From assembly GCA_024511395.1 (NCBI GenBank), contig JANELJ010000085.1:1-8167 (forward strand): DNA of 8,167 nt, in the 5' to 3' direction. Under the pieces are notes generated by a model. The model made no database searches. It had not been told where the DNA came from and saw only the letters and a list, made by a program, of their open reading frames with translations. The DNA comes from Gammaproteobacteria bacterium (GTDB lineage: Bacteria; Pseudomonadota; Gammaproteobacteria; GRL18). Every line of letters begins with the position of its first letter. The stretch's first letter is position 1. This document shows positions 1 to 4,766 of the stretch, one piece after another. A program made the position numbers and the translations under genes.

Positions 1-143
1 TACTTTTCATTTGAAGCCTTTTTGTTGATGAATAATTGCCTGAATAACAACTATTTGATCATCAAATTGGCTTCATTTCAACTCCTAAAGATCATACCTA
101 TGAAGTTTTATTGGGTTAAAATATTAGTTTGTGCCGTACACCC

Positions 144-257
144 GTATCAGTTCGGAGGCTATACCTTTCAGGGGATGCTCAGGCACATCCATGTGGCGGT
201 TTATCTCGGCATCCTGCCTCCATAAACCCCTGAAAGGTATAGCCTCCGGACTGATAC
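144..257. repeat. Long inverted repeat (31-base arms), hairpin element
   Basis: Arms 144-174 and 227-257 are reverse complements at 30 of 31 positions. The single mismatch would be a G-U wobble in one RNA strand. The 52-base centre holds more self-complementary pieces: GGATGC (173-178) with GCATCC (209-214), AGGCA (181-185) with TGCCT (215-219), and CACAT (184-188) with ATGTG (191-195). This is much longer than a usual intrinsic terminator, and no T-run follows either arm. A dispersed palindromic element (REPIN or MITE type) is the likeliest reading, but no target-site duplication is obvious. It lies about 120 bases before ilvA. Confidence 0.8.
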
Positions 258-358
258 TCTTTCAGAGTTTCGGTTTGAAAAGTGGTAATAAACTTTGTGG
301 GGATAGATGAGGATGGGGGGAAGAGCAGGACTCTAAATTTAAAATAAAAAATTCTTTA

Positions 359-380
359 TGACCAGAAGGGTCAGGATAAT
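359..380 (+). promoter_or_regulatory. ilvA ribosome binding site in a small hairpin
   Basis: TGACC (359-363) pairs with GGTCA (369-373) across a 5-base loop. The purine run GAAGGG (365-370) sits in the loop and 3' arm, and a second candidate, AGGA (373-376), lies 4 bases before the ATG at 381. The AAGGG spacing of 10 bases is acceptable and supports the ATG at 381 as the ilvA start. A five-pair stem is weak, so any regulatory effect is inference. Confidence 0.4.
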
Positions 381-1895
381 ATGTTAGAAAGCTATGTAAA
401 AAAAATCCTCAAAGCCAAGGTTTATGAGATTGTAGAAAAGGTACCGCTGGATGAGGCAGTTAATTTGTCCTTGCGTACCGGGAATCAGATTCTGCTTAAG
501 CGGGAGGATCTGCAGCCGGTTTTTTCATTTAAACTGCGTGGTGCCTATAACAAGATTGTGCAGTTGACGGATGAGGAGAAAGCACAGGGTGTGATTGCCG
601 CCTCGGCGGGGAACCATGCTCAGGGGGTGGCTCTGTCGGCTAGTAAGATGAATATTGATGCCCTGATTGTTATGCCTAAAACCACGCCGGAAATTAAAGT
701 GACAGCCGTAAAACGGCTGGGTGCGAGGGTAGAGCTGTATGGCAATAGTTATGATGAAGCTTATGAACATGCCCGCAAGCTGGAAGAGGTTCAGGGCTGG
801 ACTTTTATTCACCCCTATGATGATCCGGATGTTATTGCCGGCCAAGGTACGGTGGGTATGGAGATTATGCAGCAGTGCAGTACGGTGCCCGAAGCGATAT
901 TTGTACCGGTGGGTGGTGGCGGCCTGATTGCTGGTGTGGCCACCTATGTTAAATACCTTTATCCGCAGATAAAAATTATTGGGGTTGAGCCGGATGATGC
1001 CGGTTCCATGTATGAAGCCTTACGGGCGGATGAGCGGGTATTGCTGGATCAGGTGGGTATTTTTGCTGACGGTGTAGCGGTTCGGCAGGTGGGTAAAGAA
1101 ACTTTCAGAGTCGCGCGGGAATGTGTGGATGAAGTACTGCTGGTCAGTGCCGATGAGATCTGTGCGGCCATTAAGGATATTTTTGATGATACCCGTACGG
1201 TTACTGAACCGGCTGGAGCACTGGCGGTGGCCGGTTTAAAAAAATACATCAGGGAACGGGAATTACACAATAAAACTCTGGTGGCTATTAACAGCGGCGC
1301 TAATATCAATTTTGACCGGCTGCGGCATGTGGCGGAACGGGCAGAGCTGGGTGAAAACCGGGAACTATTGTTCTCAGCGACAATTGATGAACACCCCGGC
1401 AGTTTCCTGAAATTCTGTAAAATTATTGGTACCCGGGGAATTACTGAGTTTAACTATCGCTATTCCAGTGATAAGGTGGCACATATTTTTGTGGGTGTTA
1501 AGGTGTCCAATGCTGAAGAAGAAAAAGAAGAGCTGTTTAATGTTCTGGAAAGCAAGGGTTATCCGGTTATTGATTTAAGTGATAATGAAATAGCCAAGCT
1601 GCATTTACGCCATATGGTGGGCGGACATGCCCCAGATATTAAAAATGAACACCTGTACCGTTTTGAATTTCCCGAGCGTCCTGGTGCCTTATTACGTTTT
1701 TTAAGAGGCATGGGACAGAACTGGAATATCAGCCTGTTTCATTATCGGAATCACGGTGCTGCATTTGGCCGTGTTCTGGCGGGTATTCAGGTGCCGGACA
1801 GTGATCTGGATGAGTTTAATAAATATCTGGATGAGCTGGGCTATCATTACTGGGATGAAACTCAAAATCCGGCATATGTGGAATTTCTGGTCTAA
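381..1895 (+). CDS. ilvA: Threonine ammonia-lyase (threonine deaminase), biosynthetic
   Basis: This PLP enzyme converts L-threonine to 2-oxobutanoate and ammonia, the first committed step of isoleucine synthesis, in the cytoplasm. The product is 504 residues, close to the 514 of E. coli IlvA. The fold-type II PLP domain occupies about residues 1-320. The lysine that binds PLP is K51 in SFKLRGAY, the SAGNHAQG substrate loop follows, and the phosphate-binding glycine loop is PVGGGGL at 176-182. About residues 328-504 form two ACT-like regulatory modules, starting near LLFSATIDEHPGS and EHLYRFEFPERPGA. These are the known site of isoleucine inhibition and valine activation in the long biosynthetic form, and the catabolic TdcB type lacks them. 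The start is chosen for the GAAGGG/AGGA upstream and the family-like N-terminus. It is a single gene with no partner in tight spacing. No Ile-rich attenuator leader or clear promoter is visible upstream. Confidence 0.97.
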   Translation: MLESYVKKILKAKVYEIVEKVPLDEAVNLSLRTGNQILLKREDLQPVFSFKLRGAYNKIVQLTDEEKAQGVIAASAGNHAQGVALSASKMNIDALIVMPKTTPEIKVTAVKRLGARVELYGNSYDEAYEHARKLEEVQGWTFIHPYDDPDVIAGQGTVGMEIMQQCSTVPEAIFVPVGGGGLIAGVATYVKYLYPQIKIIGVEPDDAGSMYEALRADERVLLDQVGIFADGVAVRQVGKETFRVARECVDEVLLVSADEICAAIKDIFDDTRTVTEPAGALAVAGLKKYIRERELHNKTLVAINSGANINFDRLRHVAERAELGENRELLFSATIDEHPGSFLKFCKIIGTRGITEFNYRYSSDKVAHIFVGVKVSNAEEEKEELFNVLESKGYPVIDLSDNEIAKLHLRHMVGGHAPDIKNEHLYRFEFPERPGALLRFLRGMGQNWNISLFHYRNHGAAFGRVLAGIQVPDSDLDEFNKYLDELGYHYWDETQNPAYVEFLV

Positions 1896-1920
1896 AACCT
1901 GAACTTTAGTCTAAACTTGC

Positions 1921-1948
1921 TATTTTTTTAAGTGTTATTAAAAAAATA
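1921..1948. repeat. A/T-only inverted repeat, possible weak terminator
   Basis: TATTTTTTTAA (1921-1931) and TTAAAAAAATA (1938-1948) are perfect 11-base reverse complements around the loop GTGTTA. The structure begins 25 bases after the ilvA stop. On the plus strand, the short palindrome TTTAG-T-CTAAA before it together with the T7 run could act as a weak terminator. With no G-C pairs the stem would be unstable in RNA, so a transcription role is uncertain. Confidence 0.45.
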
Positions 1949-2151
1949 TGTAGGAAACGTCTTGCATTCTGTATTTATTGTTGGCAATATACCCCTGCAA
2001 TGTAAGTGCTTCTAAGCCATTTAACATCCTATTTTATATAGATTAATTCTAAAATTGCAGATAAGGTCTTATATAATCTGGTTTGACGATGTGTATATAA
2101 AAGAAGTGTTAAAAAAATAATAAAAACAAACTACATTAAGGGACTTTTCAA

Positions 2152-2232
2152 ATGACTAATTTTCATTTGACTGATAAACGCCGTAAGTGTCTGAATAATA
2201 AATTAAGTACGACAAAAAGAGGATTCAAATAG
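2152..2232 (+). CDS. Possible tiny basic ORF, 26 codons, unknown
   Basis: This is an unrecognised small ORF beginning MTNFHLTDKRRK and ending TTKRGFK before a TAG. It is supported by AAGGGA at 2138-2143, 8 bases before the ATG, and by an upstream TATAAT (2072-2077), though the latter is about 75 bases away without a good -35. The peptide is strongly basic, with 8 Lys/Arg and 1 acidic residue, and has one cysteine (C13). Reading on past the TAG in the same frame adds DPIVVLAYVVLLGGGY before TAA. A -1 shift at the A-run (2214-2218) instead gives a cysteine-rich tail containing HCCTCLCCTSGG that ends at 2309. It could be a real short peptide, a broken small gene, or chance. No modifying enzyme or transporter lies nearby. 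Confidence 0.25.
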   Translation: MTNFHLTDKRRKCLNNKLSTTKRGFK

Positions 2233-2240
2233 GATCCCAT

Positions 2241-2265
2241 TGTTGTACTTGCCTATGTTGTACTT
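2241..2265. repeat. Short tandem repeat, TGTTGTACTT twice at 15-base period
   Basis: TGTTGTACTT occurs at 2241-2250 and again at 2256-2265. The period is exactly five codons, so any frame through it encodes a repeated block: VVLAY-VVLLG in the frame of the tiny upstream ORF, or CCTCL-CCTSG in the -1 frame. It sits directly after the TAG of that ORF. Confidence 0.7.
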
Positions 2266-2315
2266 CTGGGGGGAGGGTATTAAGCGGGTTTACTTCTTTT
2301 GGGTTTTAACCAGCT

Positions 2316-2924
2316 TCAGTAAAAATACCTTAAACCTTTCTCCGTAACAATGGCATGCATTTGAATGTCCCAGGGTTGTGCCTGCAGGGCATCCACCTGC
2401 TGTAATTCATGAGCAATACCTACAAATAGAGGATGATGTTTGCGGGTGTGCCATTGCTGTTTTAAATGCTTTAAGGCTCTGTCATAATAGCCTCCGCCCA
2501 TACCCATTCGATGTCCCAGGGGATCAAAGGCTACTAATGGTGCCAGCACCAGATCCAGTTGCCGTGCGCTTTTCAGGTGTTTTTTCTGATATACCGGTTC
2601 CAGTATTCCAAAACTGTTTTTTCTCAGGCTGGTGTTCTTATTATAAGGCGCAAACGCCATAATACCGTTTTCCCTGGACAGAATAACCGGCAGATAGCAT
2701 TTTTTATAATGGCCGTGTATTTTATTAATTAAGGGTGACAAATTGACTTCACCGTCGGCACTCAGGTAAAGGGCTATATGTCTGCTGTAGCGGTAGAAGC
2801 GGGAATGGATAATGCTCCGGCTGATAATTCTGGAATGCTGATGCTGCTGGATTCGGGACAGATGTCGGCGAGCTTGGCGTATGCGTAATGATTTAGCTGA
2901 CTGGTTCAAGTTCAGTGTATTCAA
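2316..2924 (-). CDS. fau: 5-formyltetrahydrofolate cyclo-ligase (MTHFS)
   Basis: The enzyme converts 5-formyltetrahydrofolate to 5,10-methenyltetrahydrofolate using ATP, and so returns stored folate to one-carbon metabolism (cytoplasm). The product is 202 residues, slightly longer than E. coli YgfA. Visible family features are the basic N-terminal segment RIRQARR (14-20), the SADGEVNLSPLI substrate region (55-66), and the signature APLVAFD (128-134) followed by GHRMGMGGGYYDR (137-149), the nucleotide-binding loop. The start must be non-ATG. The frame is closed by a TGA upstream, the first Met is residue 89, and the earliest start codon is TTG at 2924. Only a weak AGG lies directly before it, so a slightly later TTG is possible. 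The gene is downstream of 6S RNA on the same strand, as in the conserved ssrS-ygfA arrangement, and is probably transcribed by read-through from it. Confidence 0.95.
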   Translation of the reverse strand: MNTLNLNQSAKSLRIRQARRHLSRIQQHQHSRIISRSIIHSRFYRYSRHIALYLSADGEVNLSPLINKIHGHYKKCYLPVILSRENGIMAFAPYNKNTSLRKNSFGILEPVYQKKHLKSARQLDLVLAPLVAFDPLGHRMGMGGGYYDRALKHLKQQWHTRKHHPLFVGIAHELQQVDALQAQPWDIQMHAIVTEKGLRYFY

Positions 2925-2977
2925 CCTAAAAAATCACTTTTAATTATGGAGGTTGTCAGGCAGGCTGTAAATAGTAA

Positions 2978-3191
2978 GGTGAAAGAACCGCCTGAAAGGT
3001 CGTAAACTTTCGCTCTTGAACCTATCGGTTCAAGTGGGGAGCTGGCTGATAAATCAGGCTATCTGCTCAATGGCTATATTAAAACAGTCGGAGGCAGGCT
3101 TGCACACATTACCAGGAGCAGAACCCCGGAGTAAAAGATTACGGCTCAAGAAGTACCCAGTTACTAACCAGATCAGGTAGAACTTTCACGC
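2978..3191 (-). ncRNA. ssrS: 6S RNA (SsrS), regulator of sigma70 RNA polymerase
   Basis: 6S RNA imitates an open promoter and sequesters sigma70 holoenzyme in stationary phase. It is identified by structure, by short sequence matches to E. coli 6S, and by its position between zapA and fau. Terminal stem: GUGAAAG (3189-3183) pairs with CUUUCAC (2985-2979), then CCUGA (3177-3173) with UCAGG (2995-2991). On the 5' side of the central bubble, UUGAGCCG resembles the E. coli CUGAGCCG. On the 3' side is the conserved hairpin CUUGAACC-GAUA-GGUUCAAG (3034-3015), which matches the E. coli CUUGAACC/GGUUCAAG element. The apical arm closes with GGGG (3127-3124) against CCCC (3039-3036) and UGCUC (3120-3116) against GAGCA (3068-3064). 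At about 214 bases it is somewhat longer than the roughly 184 of E. coli. The exact ends are inferred from the promoter and terminal stem and could shift by several bases. Confidence 0.93.
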
Positions 3192-3198
3192 TATATTA

Positions 3199-3227
3199 AG
3201 TATAACACCATTCTCTAACAGTGCTAA
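3199..3227 (-). promoter_or_regulatory. 6S RNA promoter, extended -10 sigma70 type
   Basis: On the minus strand, TTAGCA (3227-3222; 4 of 6 to TTGACA) is followed after 17 bases by TATACT (3204-3199; 5 of 6 to TATAAT). TG precedes at the extended -10 position (TGTTATACT). Transcription would start near 3192, just before the outer strand of the 6S terminal stem. The fit between predicted start and RNA structure makes this the best-supported promoter in the window. Confidence 0.75.
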
Positions 3228-3267
3228 ATATTTAGTAACAGAAAACGCTTAAGTAGGCTCGATCTGA

Positions 3268-3331
3268 TGGCTTATGTAATCCCTAGCTGACTATGATTTC
3301 AAGTTACTGGTTTATGTAATTTCCAGCTGAC
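3268..3331 (-). repeat. Imperfect 40-base duplication of the zapA stop region
   Basis: Bases 3268-3291 match 3308-3331 at 20 of 24 positions with a period of exactly 40 bases. The right copy holds the last codons of zapA (QLEIT then TAA). Read on the minus strand, the left copy still spells Q-L-G-I-T and TAA. It lies in the spacer between zapA and the 6S promoter and looks like an old tandem duplication that ended inside the gene. Confidence 0.6.
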
Positions 3332-3626
3332 GGCTCTCATTCACAACTTCATCGATCTTTTCACGCATTTTACGCAGTTGCTTCTGTAAGTCAGAATCGT
3401 GGGCAGAATGCTGCTGTTGCTGCAGCAGGTCGTGAGCCAGGTTCAGAGCGGCCATGACTGCAATCCGGTCACTGCCGATGACTTTGCCGCTGGCACGGAT
3501 TTCATGCATTTTATCATTCAGCAGAGCCGCGGAGTCTTCCAGACTTTGCTTATGATTGGGTGCACAGGCAATACGATAGTCTTTTTCCAGTATCTTGACA
3601 GTAACGGGTACGGTTTCTTCTTTCAT
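3312..3626 (-). CDS. zapA: Cell division protein ZapA
   Basis: ZapA is a small cytoplasmic protein that binds FtsZ and cross-links protofilaments to stabilise the Z ring. The product is 104 residues (E. coli 109). The N-terminal FtsZ-binding head is the segment VPVTVKILEKDYRIACAP with the following helix, and the family signature is the helix DRIAVMAALNLAHDLL in the middle. It is followed by a C-terminal coiled coil rich in Gln, Lys and Glu, which makes the dimer/tetramer contact. The ATG at 3626 overlaps the stop of the preceding ZapB-like gene in an ATGA arrangement, which implies translational coupling. Downstream on the same strand lies 6S RNA, the standard gammaproteobacterial order. The last codons are repeated once in the spacer after the gene. 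Confidence 0.95.
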   Translation of the reverse strand: MKEETVPVTVKILEKDYRIACAPNHKQSLEDSAALLNDKMHEIRASGKVIGSDRIAVMAALNLAHDLLQQQQHSAHDSDLQKQLRKMREKIDEVVNESRQLEIT

Positions 3627-3856
3627 CCATTACTCTCCATGGCTTTAAGTCGATTGATAATAGCCTCGACACGGCTGCGGGCCGTTTCGGTTTTTTCCAT
3701 CAACCGGGACCGCTCAACCTGTAGAAATTCCTGCTGTGAGCGTAATTGAACATTTTCCTGTTTAAGCTGTTGAATTGTCTCTAATAATACATTAACACTC
3801 TCATCCAGGCGTTTTAGTTCCAGATCGGTGTCAGAGATATTTGCGTTTTCTACCAT
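3623..3856 (-). CDS. ZapB-like coiled-coil protein (TIGR02449 type)
   Basis: This is a 77-residue protein that is almost entirely predicted coiled coil. From about residue 12 onward hydrophobic positions recur in heptads through LDESVNVLLETIQQLKQE, QLRSQQEFLQVERSRLMEK and a C-terminal helix ending RLKAMESNG. There are no Cys, Trp or Tyr residues and no membrane segment. Small coiled-coil proteins of this size encoded directly before zapA in pseudomonads and relatives are known as the TIGR02449 family and are often named ZapB-like, by analogy with the E. coli partner that links ZapA to the nucleoid protein MatP. The stop overlaps the zapA start by 4 bases. The role in division is therefore inferred from context and architecture, since coiled coils carry little specific sequence signal. 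The start is the ATG at 3856, with an AGG about 13 bases upstream. Confidence 0.8.
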   Translation of the reverse strand: MVENANISDTDLELKRLDESVNVLLETIQQLKQENVQLRSQQEFLQVERSRLMEKTETARSRVEAIINRLKAMESNG

Positions 3857-3886
3857 AATGTAGATTTACCTGCCTTTCTAATTCTT

Positions 3887-3918
3887 ATTATATTGTCGCT
3901 ATTCAGTGTATCTGACAA
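3887..3918 (-). promoter_or_regulatory. Candidate promoter for zapB-like/zapA
   Basis: On the minus strand there is a perfect TATAAT (3892-3887) with TTGTCA (3918-3913; 5 of 6) upstream. The spacer is 20 bases, longer than the optimal 17, so strength is doubtful unless another -35 is used. It sits about 30 bases before the ZapB-like start codon. Confidence 0.4.
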
Positions 3919-3948
3919 TATTATTGTGCTCTGAATTATGCTGAATAG
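3899..3948. repeat. Palindromes in the divergent promoter region
   Basis: CTATTCAG (3899-3906) and CTGAATAG (3941-3948) form an 8-base inverted repeat. Inside it lies a perfect palindrome, ACAATA-T-TATTGT (3915-3927), which overlaps the candidate -35 of the zapB-like promoter. This layout suits a dimeric repressor operator, but no known operator consensus is recognised. Confidence 0.4.
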
Positions 3949-4081
3949 TTGCATTAGATTTGCTATACAGGTATTTATAAAACCCATATATTTCCCATTT
4001 CCATAGAGTATATTAGAGTCCATTAGCATATTGGTCAATGGTTAAAACAATAATCTATAACAGAAACTTGTGCAAGTAAGG

Positions 4082-4087
4082 TATAAT
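4082..4087 (+). promoter_or_regulatory. Candidate -10 for the ygfB-pepP-ubiH operon
   Basis: A perfect TATAAT lies 65 bases before the ygfB ATG. The 17-base position upstream (4059-4064) reads AACAGA, a poor -35, and there is no extended -10 TG. It is therefore plausible only as an activator-dependent or weak promoter. Confidence 0.35.
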
Positions 4088-4152
4088 TCCAGTTTTCCGG
4101 TAATAACTGTAAGATATTACCGACATTTAAACCACATTATTTAAAAACCAGT

Positions 4153-4734
4153 ATGACATACGAGATTGATATTGAACGGGTGCAGAAAAATCTGACCACA
4201 CTGGGCAGTGAGGCATCTCCCTCGGAAGCGCATGGCACATTATGCGGTTTACTCTGTAGCAGAGCTGACCTAGAACCCCAGGAATGGCTGGCTTTAACCA
4301 CGTCTGAAGCAGATGCTATTGAACAGGGTGATATTCTTGCCGCCGAGGCGGCTGAATGGTTCTCTGAGTTGTTTTTTCAGACGGTTGCAGCTTTATCGGA
4401 TAATAATCTTAACTTTTACCCACTTTTGCCGGAGGATGATAGCGAAATGGTTCAGTTAGAAGCCATTGCCCAATGGGCGCAGGGATTTTTAATGGGGCTG
4501 AGCCTGGCCGGAATAGAAAAGTTTACTGATTATCAGGAAGAAGTCGGAGAGTTTGTAGAAGCCATGACTTCTATTTCGTCGGCAGATGATTATGATCTGG
4601 CCGGTGATAACAGTGATGAAGAAGCCATTACTGAACTGGTGGAATTTATTCGTATCGGTGTGCTGCTGGTGAATGAAGAAATGAACCCTCTGCGGGTGTC
4701 GGTGGATATTATAGAAGATCAGACTTTACATTAA
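4153..4734 (+). CDS. ygfB: UPF0149 family protein YgfB
   Basis: This is a 193-residue acidic, helical cytoplasmic protein of the YgfB/YecA (UPF0149) family, nearly the same length as E. coli YgfB (192). Recognisable parts are SEAHGTLCGLLC (24-35), which corresponds to the E. coli AEMHGLISGMIC region, WAQGFLMGLSL (108-118), which corresponds to WVNHFLLGLGV, an acidic stretch near DEEAITELVEFIRIGVLL, and the conserved C-terminal ending TLH. The YecA-type C-terminal SEC-C zinc motif is absent, as expected for the short YgfB form. The biochemical function is not established. In Pseudomonas aeruginosa, YgfB has been linked to repression of AlpA-dependent ampDh3 expression and so to beta-lactam tolerance, but that should not be assumed here. 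No strong ribosome binding site precedes the ATG. The gene leads a probable operon, with pepP following after 32 bases. Confidence 0.93.
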   Translation: MTYEIDIERVQKNLTTLGSEASPSEAHGTLCGLLCSRADLEPQEWLALTTSEADAIEQGDILAAEAAEWFSELFFQTVAALSDNNLNFYPLLPEDDSEMVQLEAIAQWAQGFLMGLSLAGIEKFTDYQEEVGEFVEAMTSISSADDYDLAGDNSDEEAITELVEFIRIGVLLVNEEMNPLRVSVDIIEDQTLH

Positions 4735-4766
4735 ACCTGATTTATTCAGTTTAAAACAGGCTATAT

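Larger units (their letters stand above)
1..380. other. Intergenic region upstream of ilvA
   Basis: No convincing gene is present. A 67-codon open frame (22-225) runs straight through the long inverted repeat at 144-257, has no recognisable domain and has no good ribosome binding site, so I do not call it. Bases 1-143 are AT-rich and hold a short palindrome, TTTGAT-C-ATCAAA (54-66). Bases 258-357 contain G-rich and then A/T-rich stretches. I could not find a well-spaced -35/-10 pair for ilvA. The best -10 resemblance, TAAAAT at 340-345, has no matching -35. Confidence 0.6.
1896..2315. other. Intergenic region between ilvA and fau (convergent genes)
   Basis: These 420 bases separate the 3' ends of two convergent genes. 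They hold an A/T-only hairpin just after ilvA, a good -10 match (TATAAT, 2072-2077) with no clear -35, a possible 26-codon ORF with a ribosome binding site (2152-2232), and a short tandem repeat (2241-2265). I see no GC-rich stem followed by a T-run that would serve as a standard terminator for ilvA or fau. Confidence 0.6.

Noticed and set aside
22..225. 67-codon plus-strand open frame at the left end
   Set aside because: It ends inside the long inverted repeat, has no good ribosome binding site and no recognisable domain; the palindrome explains this stretch better.
2255..2347. Third-frame ORF starting ATG at 2255
   Set aside because: No ribosome binding site, and it runs into the 3' end of fau on the opposite strand.
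229..3000. CCTGAAAGGT occurs both in the first palindrome (229-238) and in the 6S region (2991-3000)
   Set aside because: Only ten bases are shared, with no further similarity around them; expected by chance or unrelated pairing constraints.
3399..3749. 116-codon plus-strand open frame opposite zapA and the zapB-like gene
   Set aside because: It lies antisense to two overlapping genes of known families and has no family features.
3850..4038. 62-codon minus-strand open frame before the zapB-like gene
   Set aside because: It covers the divergent promoter region and its palindromes, overlaps the zapB-like start, and its composition follows the AT-rich DNA.
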